A DNA stretch of 64,000 bases from Anaeramoeba flamelloides (lineage: Eukaryota; Metamonada; Anaeramoebidae): NCBI GenBank assembly GCA_027625915.1, contig JANTQA010000012.1, positions 8,702,501 through 8,766,500 on the forward strand, read 5' to 3'. Below the pieces are notes generated by a model. It saw nothing but the letters and a program-made list of their open reading frames with translations, was not told the origin of the DNA and made no database searches. Positions 48,214-59,191 of this stretch are shown here, in pieces. The position numbers and the translations under genes were made by a program. Each line of letters starts with the position of its first letter. The first letter of the stretch is position 1.

Positions 48214-48692
48214 GTAGTGAAAAAAATACCTGACAAGATTTTTAATCGATAATATTAGGAAAATTGTTGTTTAATTTCTTTTATTTAAAATAAAATCTTT
48301 TTTTTTTAAGAATAAAACTTTTAAAATTATAACTCACCCACTTATTAGAATGATGATTAATGAAATTACACTTGTTCAAAACACTATTCAATCAATCAAA
48401 AAACAAGAATAAAAAATTATCAATTTTCCAAACTCTTTAAAAACCTCTATAAAACTAAATTGTTTTTCAAAACAAGTTGATTTACTTAGACTATCAAACA
48501 ATTACTTGGGTATTCTATAGAAACGCCACTTTAATGAACTTTAGTAGGTTTATTACTAAGTTCATAAAATTTTTTGTTATTTATAAAAAGGATTTCATTG
48601 AAAATATTTGCAATTACACAACAATTTTCCTAATATTAACAATTAAAAAGCTTGTCAGGGATTTTTTTCATTTCCAGTATTTTTTTCACTAC
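48214..48692. mobile_element. MITE-like element, GTAGTSAAAAAAATA family, copy 2
   Basis: The ends GTAGTGAAAAAAATACCTGA and (other strand) GTAGTGAAAAAAATACTGGA are inverted repeats, with homology reaching about 80 bases inward (TTTTTAATYGWTAATATTAGGAAAATTGTTG). TA dinucleotides flank both ends. The 479-base unit aligns with 3100-3590 over its whole length, which defines the family within this window. Confidence 0.8.
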
Positions 48693-49169
48693 TATACGCA
48701 TATCTGTGTGTGTTTCGTTTTAGACTATTGGTGTAGTTTTTTTTTGTAAATTATTTTTCAGGATTTAACTTCAAATTAGAAATTAAATTAATTTATCAAA
48801 AGCTAGGCCATTATCAAGTGAAGTGAAAACTGTGTAATTTCTGATTGTATATAATTAGTTTACCAAATTCTAAAATTTAATAGAAAAAGGTAAAATCTTA
48901 TTTTATTATATTTTAAAAAAAATTGAGAAACTTAGCAAGATTTTTAAATGTCAGAATAGATTTTCAATGTTTTTTTATTATTTTTGAAAATAATGAACAA
49001 ATAAATTTAATTTTTTTAAAAAAGTAGGTTTTTTGATCTCAAAATTTACATTCAGGACAATTAACTAACTTTTTTAATATTTTCCCTATTTTGTGTATTA
49101 AAAACAAATTTGAAGGAATTAATGGGTCTTTATCAAATTTTTTTTTTTATTTTGAAGGGGGAAAATTAA

Positions 49170-49490
49170 TTTCCTCTTACAGCCGTTAGATTTTTTCGTT
49201 TTATTTCTTAAATTAAAAAAAAATTTATTTAACTTTCTTTCCTTGACAAAAATTAAAAAAAAACTGCCGTTATTTTTTCCAGAATTTAAAAGAATTGAGT
49301 AAAATCAAAGATTTTTCTCTATTCTTTTGAATTTTGGAAAAGCTAGGCACTCTACGGCACTCTACGGCACTTTCCATTAGGTTTTTTTTAATTTTTGAAA
49401 TAAACCGAAAATTTATAAAATTTTCAATTTATTTCAAAAATTAAAAAAAAACCGAGGCACTTGACGGCACTCTACGGCACTTCTCTAATT
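49170..49490 (+). repeat. hairpin-array repeat, copy 4 (short)
   Basis: The copy has AGCCGTTAGATTTTTT at its start, the conserved palindrome at 49273-49342, then AGCTAGGCACTCTACGGCAC twice and a second palindrome around TTTATAAAATTTTCAATTTA, ending with CGAGGCACTTGACGGCAC. The opening and tail of the long copies are missing. Confidence 0.65.
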
Positions 49491-51359
49491 TCTAAATTTT
49501 TGTTTTGAAAAATTAATAAAGAATCATAATTTTCTTTATCATTAACCAATGATAGGATAAATAATGAGTCTTTGTTACGAATAATATCAAAATTTTGTTT
49601 TTTTATCTTCTTACCTTTCTTTATAAATTAGTAAAAGAAATTTCAATTTAATTTTTCAGAATTATAGATTTTCCACGAAACTGGAAAAATGTTTATGTAA
49701 CTGTTTAAAAATACAACTCTCTGCTCTGAAATTCCAAAATAGTTGTTTTCAAAACAATTGAATAAAAAATATAAAATATTATATTTTTTTAACATTTTTG
49801 ATGGAATTATTTTTTTTCAATTCAAAACCTTTTATCAAATCCAAAAATAAAGAAATAATCCCAAAAAAACAAACTTTGAATGGGAAACAATCCGAACTTA
49901 AAAGATAAACAAATAAATTTATTATTATATATTTATTGGGAGGGGAAGGAGAAATTAAAGAAAATTTCAAAAGATAAACAAAGATTGGAAATCCTAAAAA
50001 AACAAAATTAAATCATATTAATTTGTTTAATTATTCAGAAAATATGGAATTTGTAGATAGGAACAAATCAAGGTGTAAATGTTTCTCTTTTTAAACACAA
50101 ACATTTTATTTGGGGGTAATATGTACTTTGTTTTTTTTCTGTTTATAATTCCTTTAAAATGTTAATTCCGAACACAAAGATAATTTGTGGATCGATGGTG
50201 AAGAAAATAAATGGTAACGTTGATTTTTTGTTTGAATTAGCGAAAGATCTAAGTTATGTGGAATGGAAATAATGTTAACAGTAAACGGAAACCAACTCCC
50301 ACATAATCCAATAAGGACGAGTTATTATTGTTGATAATATTTAAAAAGAAATTCTGATACTTATTTAATTATGTAATAAATATGATAGCGTATTTTCACA
50401 AAGAAGGTTTTGCTCATGTTCATTTTCTGAAAAACTCAATTTATTTTATCAAAAGAAATACGAAAAAAAATTTAAATTCATTTTTTATTTGAACTTTTTA
50501 TCACTATTCTTATTGGCAAACATATGTTACTTAGTTGTTATATAGTTGATTGGTGGTGATATTTTTAAAATTGTGGGAAAAGTATTTTTTTTTAAAAATG
50601 CGTCAATCATGTCTGAAAATATATTTTATTTTCTTTTGATCTTAAATATATGAGCTATATATTTTTTTTTAAACTCAAACTTTTTATTTGTAAAAATTTA
50701 ACTATATAATTCCTCATAACTACCAATAAGAAAGAGATTAGAGCACTCAAAAGTTTAGTATAGTATTGTAGCCACTGTGAAAAGATTTTGTGAAATCCTT
50801 AAGTAATTAGGCAAAGTTTGAAAATTTTCGGATCTTCTTTTTTTGAATTGAATTTAGATAAAATAGGAAGCATTTTACTTCTAAATTTGAATTTAAAAAT
50901 GTTATTTAAAGTTATTTTAAAAGTGTTTGACCAATTTTTTTGCAACTTTTGTTAATCTCATAAATCCCAAAAGATCGCCACGCTCAAGGATTTACGACAT
51001 TGAAGAATTAATTTGGTTCAAGTAACCCAATTATTTTTTCAATAGACGACAAAGAAAAAAGTCAAACAATCTTTCCTTAAAGTTTGGAAATTGAATGAAT
51101 TCCCTTTCTTTGTTTAAAAACAATGTCTAAAATAAAACAGCGTTTTTGGTTTTGGTTCGAAAGAAATCAATATCATTTTTTAAAAAATAAAAAAAGTTTG
51201 ATCTCTTTTTTTCTTTGAAAAAAGAGAGAAGAGATCATTAAAAAAAGATTTTGAAAGTGAGAAAAAATACATTATTACAAACCTAAGAAATTAGAAAAAA
51301 AAAAACACATTTTTTTATTTTATTCAGTCAAGTCAAGAGAATTTTTAGAGGAATACTCA

Positions 51360-52060
51360 AAATAAGTTACTGTTAAGAACACATAATAGATGCAGGATTT
51401 TGTGTTTGATCATCTTCTGATTTTTCTAAACAAGCATGAAATAAAAAGGGATAGATAGAAACTCATTGAAAATTGGGTGATCTAGTTTGTCTCTGTGGGA
51501 ATTTAAACCAAGTTTTGTCCTCAATGGAGAAAATGTAAAATTTAACTTCAATGTTTTCGTTAACTCCATTGGGGAGAATAAGATCCGTTGAAGAACAAGT
51601 ACTTCAAATTACCATTAAAAAATAATCAATTAGTTGTTATAATTGGTTTTTTGTGTTTTTGTTTGTTTTTTTATTGTGTAGAGTTAGATCCTGAGTTAAA
51701 AAATAAATAGCATCTCGTATTGTTTCATTTGTTCAACAATCACGGGTTATATTTACTCGTTTTGGATCCCCTTCCAGACCCAAAATAATGAGATTGTTCT
51801 AGTGCTAAGATTATATTAATCGTCGTTCTTCAAACTCCTCAATATCATCTTATGTCACTTCGAACAATATCATATTTTTCATTCTTCCAGTCCAAACTCA
51901 GATCATAACAAGGTGATTGTTTCCAAATCAAAACAATAAAGACAGATATAACTTTACCACTGTGATTTGTCCCAATGAACACAATTTTAAATTGTCTATT
52001 AATCCCTAAAAACTGACCATTCAACTTTTGAAAACTTATTTTACAAGTAGTAAATCATAA
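51360..52060 (-). pseudogene. coding-like relic or unrecognised spliced gene, minus strand
   Basis: Read on the minus strand, this less AT-rich block shows successive open stretches: about 52055 to 51849 (KLNGQFLGINRQFKIVFIGT, NHSGKVISVFIVLIWKQSPC, YDLSLDWKNEKYDIVRSD), then short pieces (LIILGLEGDPKRVNITRD; ETIRDAIYFLTQDLTL), then about 51597 to 51380 (LILPNGVNENIEVKFYIFSI, EDKTWFKFPQRQTRSPNFQ, and after a TGA, IYPFLFHACLEKSEDDQTQN). A candidate intron GTAAAT...TTAACTCAG of about 66 bases lies between the pieces, but in-frame stops remain. The plus strand is also partly open here (WEFKPSFVLNGENVKFNFNV), so strand is not certain. I recognise no family. Confidence 0.35.
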
Positions 52061-52468
52061 AAAGCAATCTTTGTTAATTTCTAGGGCACTTTTAATTTTT
52101 ACCAAAAAATATTAATTTTATAATTATCAATTTATTTTTTTTATTTTATTATTTGTTAAAAATACACAAACTAATGTCGAAAGAAATTATTAATTTACCA
52201 CTTTGACCAAAAATCAATTTTTTTATTTATTTTAATTATAATGATAAGACAATAATAAAAAGTAAAAAATTTTTTCAAAGCGAAAATATTTTGATTAGTC
52301 TGAAAAAAATATTGCAAAACTCCAAAAATATTGCAAAATTTCAAAAATATTGGAAAACTTAAAAATAATTTTAATATTTTTTACAAATTTTTAAAAATAA
52401 TAAATAAAAATCAATTTTATAAAAATATAGAAAAAAAAGCTAATGTATTACTACCAAAAAAATTCATC

Positions 52469-54997
52469 ATGTCTCTTAATGCAAAATTAGGAACCATTAG
52501 AATGATTCAAACATTAAAGCCAACAGGCACGGGGTCATTTATTTCCAAAGATGTTTTTAGCAATGAATATATTTTCCAAAATGGTATTGAAAATCTAAGC
52601 AAAAGAAGAACATCTGTTTCCTTATTTAGTTCGGGTATTTCTTCTGATTCGTTTGATATAACACAATTAAAAACTTTAAATGAACAGCAAAAACAATTAC
52701 AAGAAAAATCAAGACAAAAAACAAAAGAACAAAAGGCAAAATTAAGCCGTGCCTCAGTAATGACTTTGGGTAGATCAAATTCCCGTCATGCTGATACTAG
52801 AAAAAGTATTTCAGAAATAAATTATGGGAAAAGAAACTCTTTGGAAAAGGAAATGAACACATCAAAAATGAGTTCACTTAATACCAAAAAAACAAAACAA
52901 CAACCACAATTAAACAATAGGGGTAAAAATAAAAAAATTCGTCGGTTAAGAGTTTCGCATAAAGTATTATTAGAACTAAGAAAAGGGAAAGAAAAACCAA
53001 ATTTACCCAATAAAAAGAACAGAAACTCCACTTTGGATAAACCCATTTCAAAAAATAAAATACAAATACTTATTGAATCAGCTTCGAAAACGCCACCTAC
53101 ACTACCTAACAGAAAGTCTAGGAGCCTAAGTAATCCAATTATTCCTAAAAAATATAAAAATAAAAAAGATGAAGGGGAAATGAAAGTGGAAAAAAAGGAA
53201 AGGGAAGAAGAAAAGAAAAAAGGTAGGGAAAGGGAAAAGGAAAAGAAAAAGAAAAAAAATGAAAAAGAAAAAGGGAAGAAAAAAGACCAGGGGAAGGGTA
53301 AAGGAAAGAAAGATGAAAAGAAAAGGGAAAAGAAGAAGAAAAAGGAAGAGGGGAAGGGAAAGGGAAATGGGAAAAGAAAAGACATGGAGAAGGAAAAAAC
53401 AATTAAAAAGGGAAAAGGAATTAAAGATAAAAATGAAAAGCAAAACGACAGAGAAAAAAGAAGGGAAAGGGAAAAGGAAAATGACAAGGAAAAGGAACCG
53501 AAACGGGAACAGAAAAAGGTAACTCCACAATTAACCTCAAAAATTACTGGTAAAACAATGCCATCAAGACCAGCGCCAAATTTATTTCAGCGAGTAAACC
53601 AAAATAACAAACAACCAAAAATTGTTCATAAAAATAACCCTTCAAATTTTCATAACCTTTGGTTGCAATATGAATCATCTGATCAATGGCAACAACAATT
53701 TGATAGTGAAAATTCCGATACTGATTCATATGAATATTCGAATTCATCATTAGAAGAAAATGATCTTAGTGATGAAGATTTGAATATTGTCAATAACAAC
53801 ATTAAAATGCAATCAATAAAAAATGAAAATGTGAAAGAAGATGATGAGATGATAAATAAAGATCAGAGTAATGGCAATCAAGAAAAAGAAGTTCGAGTTG
53901 TTAAAGAGGTGAATAATATAAAAAACGAGAGGTGGGGGGTTAAGAAGATAGAAAGGGATGATGAAAATGAAGAAGAAAAAGAATTGCCGCCAGAATTACC
54001 ACCGAAATTGCCACCAAGAGGGAAAGGGGCTTCTTTAATAACAAAAATACAAACAAAAAATAATTCATCAACGATTAATCAAAATATACACAACACAAAA
54101 AACAACGATTCATCACAAAATGTAAAGAAAAATAACAATGCAAAAAATCAAGATCTTAAAGCCGAGGAAATCAAAACAACAAATCAACAAACTAATTTAA
54201 ACCAAATAAAAAAACGACCCCCAATTAACAAACCATTACCACCCAAGCCACCCAAAAAGGATTATAAAGTTCCCAATAATAAAACTCAAGTGGCAAAAAA
54301 GACTTCAATAACAAAAATTTTAGAGATATCACAAAAGGCACCACTACCAATATTACCAAAAAGAACTAATTCGCAAACAAATAATAATAAGAATGAAATT
54401 AAAATTAAAAACAACCAAAATGAGAACACAATGCCACCAAAACTTCCAAGCCGGAAATTAATAAAAAGGAATAAAAAGCAACCAATCCAAAATAACAATG
54501 TGTCTCCAAAATTACCACCAAAACGATTTCCAAAAAATAATAATTATAAAAAAATAGAAAAAAAAGAAATTTCAGAATTTGAAAAAAAATTTCAATTGAT
54601 GAACCAAAAAAGAAATGTTCGACAAAAAAAATTATCTGAGCAAAAGTCGAAACCCACTGATCAAGGAAATGATCAGCCAAGTCCAAATAAAAATTCCATT
54701 AATAAATGCCAAATCGGCAATCAACTAAATTCAACCACAAAAAGCAATCAAAACACAATTAATAGAAAGGTTATTAGTAAGCCAATGCCCACGCTTCCTG
54801 TTAATAATAAATCAACAAATAATAATAATAACAATTTAAATACGGTTTCCAACCAAAAGATTCCATCAACTAATAACACTATACCAAAAACCATTTTTTC
54901 GCCGTTAGATAAAATTCCAAAACAGCCCAGAGATCGACAAAGTTTAAGACTAAAAATGAACATTGCTAAAAGTTATAAAAGAAATATAAAGCATTAA
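52469..54997 (+). CDS. 842-residue charged protein with multiple PxxP SH3-ligand motifs
   Basis: The first ATG in the open frame is at 52469, and the exon runs unbroken to TAA. The N-terminal 200 residues are Ser/Arg/Lys-rich with likely phosphosites (KRRTSVSLFSSG, RSNSRH). Residues about 228-350 are almost only Lys, Glu, Arg and Gly. From there on, at least seven proline motifs of the SH3-ligand type appear: TPPTLPNRK (about 208), ELPPELPPKLPPR (about 505), RPPINKPLPPKPPKK (about 583), APLPILPKR (about 624), MPPKLPSRK (about 655), SPKLPPKR (about 679) and KPMPTLP (about 771). Most are class II (PxxPx[KR]). No folded domain is recognised. An adaptor that gathers SH3 proteins, for example in cortical actin or endocytosis, is plausible. 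A hydrophobic-free, highly disordered chain of this kind cannot be assigned to orthologs by eye. Confidence 0.7.
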   Translation: MSLNAKLGTIRMIQTLKPTGTGSFISKDVFSNEYIFQNGIENLSKRRTSVSLFSSGISSDSFDITQLKTLNEQQKQLQEKSRQKTKEQKAKLSRASVMTLGRSNSRHADTRKSISEINYGKRNSLEKEMNTSKMSSLNTKKTKQQPQLNNRGKNKKIRRLRVSHKVLLELRKGKEKPNLPNKKNRNSTLDKPISKNKIQILIESASKTPPTLPNRKSRSLSNPIIPKKYKNKKDEGEMKVEKKEREEEKKKGREREKEKKKKKNEKEKGKKKDQGKGKGKKDEKKREKKKKKEEGKGKGNGKRKDMEKEKTIKKGKGIKDKNEKQNDREKRREREKENDKEKEPKREQKKVTPQLTSKITGKTMPSRPAPNLFQRVNQNNKQPKIVHKNNPSNFHNLWLQYESSDQWQQQFDSENSDTDSYEYSNSSLEENDLSDEDLNIVNNNIKMQSIKNENVKEDDEMINKDQSNGNQEKEVRVVKEVNNIKNERWGVKKIERDDENEEEKELPPELPPKLPPRGKGASLITKIQTKNNSSTINQNIHNTKNNDSSQNVKKNNNAKNQDLKAEEIKTTNQQTNLNQIKKRPPINKPLPPKPPKKDYKVPNNKTQVAKKTSITKILEISQKAPLPILPKRTNSQTNNNKNEIKIKNNQNENTMPPKLPSRKLIKRNKKQPIQNNNVSPKLPPKRFPKNNNYKKIEKKEISEFEKKFQLMNQKRNVRQKKLSEQKSKPTDQGNDQPSPNKNSINKCQIGNQLNSTTKSNQNTINRKVISKPMPTLPVNNKSTNNNNNNLNTVSNQKIPSTNNTIPKTIFSPLDKIPKQPRDRQSLRLKMNIAKSYKRNIKH

Positions 54998-55336
54998 TCA
55001 ACAAACTTGTTAAATAGAAAATAAGAAAACATTATTAGAGATATCATTTCTAAATAAGTTTTAAATTGAGAATAATAAGAAAAATAATCCATAAAATTTG
55101 AAAATGGTTTATAATCATATATATATATAGATAGATATATTTATATTTATATTTATATTTATATTGTGTATGTTTTGAATTGCTTCTTATTTTTTTCTTT
55201 CAATTATTCTTATTTTCATTTTTTTTTATTACTAATAAAAATAAAATAAATAACAACATATTCATAAAAATTTTTTTTTTTTCTTTTTATTTATAAATCT
55301 CACAATAAGGAAAAAATAAAATAGTAAATTTTAATA

Positions 55337-55768
55337 AAACTTATTAAATTTGATTATAAACCCAATAAAGAAATAAATATTTGGAAAACAGAGTACTTTA
55401 ATGATTTAAAAAAAAGGAAAAAAAATGAATATCTAAATAATTTGAAAAATAATCAAAGTTGGAAAATAAAAGAATACGACAAAATTATCAAAAATGAAAA
55501 TTTTAATTTTAAAAGAAAAAATTATCTAAAATGTAAATCATGTACTACATTTCTCAAATTTAGAACTTTTATGAATGGACTAAATAGATACTCATATATA
55601 TTAAAAAATAAATCAGAATATAACATATTTAAAAAAAAAGAAATGTCAAAAAAATGTGATTATTGTACTCAATATTATGAAAATATAAATCACTTCATTT
55701 GGTATTGTGAAAGATATAAATTTATCAGAATCAAAATGGAAAAAAAAAAAATTAGCAAAAGTTTTTGA
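55337..55768 (+). mobile_element. 3' fragment of a LINE (zinc-knuckle end of the reverse transcriptase ORF)
   Basis: About 140 residues are open up to a TGA at 55766-55768, without ATG at the start. The end has the typical C-terminal pattern of non-LTR retrotransposon ORF2 proteins: KCKSCTTFLKFRTFMNGLNR, then CDYCTQYYENINHFIWYCER with CxxC...H...C spacing, and a basic tail. No reverse transcriptase core is present upstream, as expected for a copy truncated at its 5' end. The sequence is AT-rich like the host. It lies 340 bases downstream of the PxxP gene, on the same strand. Confidence 0.65.
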
Positions 55769-56084
55769 TAAAAAATTATATAAAAATGTTATCATTAGAA
55801 AAAATACACAGAAACTCTTCAACCAGGCTAATCAAAATTAGAAATTTATTAAAATTGTTGAGAATTTTTTATCAAAGCTCTGATGGTTAGAAAACTTAGG
55901 GTAAAAAAGAAAAAATAATAAAAATAAAGTGAAAACAAAAAATACTTAAAATAGGTAAATATATATACAAATTCGGGCACCTAGTGCCCCACTATGAGAG
56001 TTGTGGAATACCAATTTATTAATCACTGAATGTGGAATTTTTATCTATAATCGATAATCTTTCTATCGGTTTTTTACTCCTCCT

Positions 56085-56310
56085 GTGTATTCTGGGGACG
56101 TGTCGTCAAGTGCCGTAGAGTGCCGCCAAGTTACTAGATATTCCAGAATTCAAAAGAATAGAGTAAAATCAAAGATTTAGCTCAATTCTTTTAAATTATG
56201 GAAAACCTAACGTTGGTTTTCTTAAGGTTTTCTATTTTATTTATAAAATCTATTAATTTTCCTAATAAATAGAAAACTCAAGAAAATCTAACGACAGTGG
56301 ATAGTTTCTA
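56085..56310 (-). repeat. hairpin-array repeat, copy 5 (short, inverted linkers)
   Basis: The linker reads AAGTGCCGTAGAGTGCCG, the complement of the CGGCACTCTACGGCACTT linker in the other copies, so this piece is in the opposite orientation. The conserved palindrome lies at 56139-56206, followed by CTAACG, blocks of GAAAACTCAAGAAAATCTAA and its partner. It borders the TIR element that begins at 56364. Confidence 0.6.
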
Positions 56311-56327
56311 TTTGGTCATGAAAATGA

Positions 56328-56363
<36 letters not shown>

Positions 56364-56369
<6 letters not shown>

Positions 56370-57860
56370 AGCACCCCAAATAACCTAAAAACATTTCAAA
56401 CAAAAATTTGAATTTGAAATGTTATCAAAGCATTATAAGATATAGAATTAATAAACAATTATCTTAGAAAGAAAATTTTATAATTAAAAACTGTATAGTT
56501 ACTTAAAATAAAAAAATAACTTGAAAAAAATTTTTCAACATTGGGAATTTTTTTTTGGTTATTGTGATTTGATTATTTTTCCAAATTTTGTCAAAATAAA
56601 TTTTTTTTTTTTTTTGAAAAGTTTGTCTAGACATCAAAAATCTCTTAGTTTTAACATTTAAAACACATCATACTTTACTGGAAATTTTTTTGTGGCCCTT
56701 TGCACCCCAAAATTGCCTAAAATGCTTGATTAAATAATTTATTCGTTATAAAAGTTATTATAGCATCACATAGAAAATATGTTTTATCTATTGATTACTA
56801 TTCAATATCAATATCTATATTAGATTCTAAATAATTTAAAAAAAAAAAAAATCTAAATTAAATTAGAAAAAAAAATCAAATTTTTTTTCATTGCAAAATT
56901 TTACAATTTTTTCAACTAGATTTTTTTTCAAATTTAAATGATTTGGGGACAATAGTTCGAGTCAGATTAATAATTGATTTTTTTTTATTTTTTACAATTT
57001 TATAATTTTTGACTTTTTAAAATCTAGACATAAAATAAACAATATTGTTGAATTAGAGACCATATATCAAAACTTATTTAACAAGATCTGGATTTATTTA
57101 TTAAGGAAAAATCCAATTATCACAAATATATTATTCAAATTTTTACCAATAACAAAATGCAATAAAAAAAAATTTGGTTTCGGAGATTATTTTATTATAT
57201 TGGAATAATATTTAAGAGTTATATTTTTTATATTATTTTATATTTAGGTATTTATATTTTATCGATTAAAAAGTAATTTATATTTGTTTTATTCCAATTT
57301 AATAAATTGAAATTATTTTACAATTTTATTTTTTTTTTTGATTTTCAATTATTAACTATTGCTTAAATAAAAGTTTTAGAAAATTAATCATATTAAAAAT
57401 TTAATTTTAGCCTAAAGAAATAAATTTCATTTTACTCTTAATTGGATATTTATTGAAATTTTTTCTAAAAAAAAAAAGTAAATTTCAAAGTAATTTATTA
57501 TTTTATTTATTTTTTTTATCATAAAAATAGGAAAATTTTTTGGTGGTTATTATTAATAAATCAATGTGTTGAGTTTTGAATTACTATTAATGTAATACAA
57601 TTTCTGATTTAAAAAAATAAAATACAAAAAAAAATCTTTAAAAAAAATGTAAAAAATGAATAATTATTATTTTTTTTTTCAATTTCAAAAAAAAAATCAA
57701 TAACTTAACTACTTTATCTTTGAACTATTTTGATGTTTTATTATAATTCAAATCTGGATTAAAGACAAATAAGAAAATTAATATATTAGTAGATCAATAT
57801 CATTTTAAATCTAATTTAAAAAACTTGATGAAATTTAGGCAAATCCGGGGTGCTAAGGGA
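56364..57860. mobile_element. 1.5 kb DNA element with TCCCTTAGCACCCC ends
   Basis: The left end reads TCCCTTAGCACCCCAAATAA and the right end on the other strand TCCCTTAGCACCCCGGATTT. Both are preceded by TATA-rich text compatible with a TA target. A third, related copy of the end (GCCCTTTGCACCCCAAAATT) lies inside at about 56695, suggesting that one element sits in another or that one half was duplicated. The interior is extremely AT-rich with no open frame, so it is a non-autonomous DNA element. Confidence 0.7.
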
Positions 57861-59191
57861 TATATATATTAATACTTTTTCTTCTTCTCTTTTTTTTTTA
57901 TTTGAAAAATTTTCTTTAATTGTTCTTTTCTCTAAATAAATAAAATAAAATAGTAAATTTTCAGTTTAAAACCCAAATAAATAAATTAGCATATAAATAA
58001 TGATTATCTTTTTTTTATAAAACGAGTGATGATTTTATATCAAATATATATCGAGAACCTTGTAAGAAATTAATGAAATAACTTTTCAAAAAGTTCTTCC
58101 GTTCAACTTTTGAATAAACATTCCCTAAAAAGAATCTCAAATGGAATCAAAAAATATCAAAAATAAATAAGAAAAATGTAACCTTTACGACTATTTTTCA
58201 ATTAAAAACACTTTAACAATTTTTTTCAATTTAACAATTTTTAAGGACTTTTTGATCAAAAACAGGAAAATTGTTTTGTTTCAATAAAATTTACTCATTT
58301 GTTTACCCGATTTATATGAAATATTTTAAAAAAATTATTTAATAAAAGATCTAAAAAAATAAAACTCGTATTTAATGAAATTAAAAACAAAGTTATATCA
58401 TTATATATTGAATTTTCTAAAAAATTTATTTTGTCATCTAAATAATTAATTAAATTAGATTTTTAATTTTCAGTGTTGTTTCCTATTTCAATTTTGAAGA
58501 TTTGGTGGTTTTTTTCATTTAAAAGATTAACCAAAGGGCTACAATTGGGATAGATTTAGAATTACAAAAGGGACACAAATGATAGATTTAGAAGATTCAA
58601 TCAATATTCAATGAGAAAGATGACAGGGATTACTTGACATTTTAATATTCATCTGCTAAATTGTAATTTGAGTATTTTTTCCAATTTTTTCAGAAAATTT
58701 TTAATTGATCAGACTTTGGAATTTTCTAGTTTGAGATTTAACAGTAAAATAAAAAGAAACAAAATAATTCTTATGAGATTATTTTGAGAGTAACTTAGTG
58801 TCTTTTTCGAAACAATAAATGTAATTTACACAAATCAATGAAAACGATTTCTATTTCAAATAAATAAAAGTCAAAACGATGAGCTTTCTACTTGAAAAAA
58901 AAAGAATTATTACTCTTAGATAAACAACATAAATTCTTGTGAAGATTTCGTTTTTGTGTTCTTCAAATAACGAAGTGATTTCATATTCTGAAAAATTAAC
59001 ATTTTTGGAAAAAGAAATATAAATTCTAAAAACTACAACAGATTCAAGAACATACAACAGAAATATGAATGTTTGTAAAGTTTAATTAAAATATTACAGA
59101 AATCTAAAAAAAAAGAAAGATCATTTTTTAATTATCATTTCTTATATTTTTACCTTTTAATTTTATTTCTTTTCCTCTTTCAAATTTTCCA
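57861..59191. other. AT-rich intergenic stretch
   Basis: I see no gene. The minus strand is open at 58851-59057 and 59128-59331, but the second overlaps the PB1 exon and both have noise-like composition. The last 60 bases before the ATG at 59192 are T-rich with little C. Confidence 0.35.

Larger units (their letters stand above)
47895..52468. other. intergenic region with a MITE, a hairpin repeat and a gene relic
   Basis: The region contains the MITE at 48214-48692, a hairpin-array copy at 49170-49490 and coding-like relic DNA on the minus strand at 51360-52060. An ATG near 50160 opens 37 codons (LIPNTKIICGSMVKKING then NVDFLFELAKDLSYVEWK) that I cannot place. The remainder is AT-rich with no feature I can support. 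Confidence 0.4.

Noticed and set aside
52822-53530. Minus-strand ORFs of up to 221 codons opposite the PxxP gene
   Set aside because: They consist of Phe/Ser/Pro/Leu runs produced by the Lys/Glu-rich sense strand.
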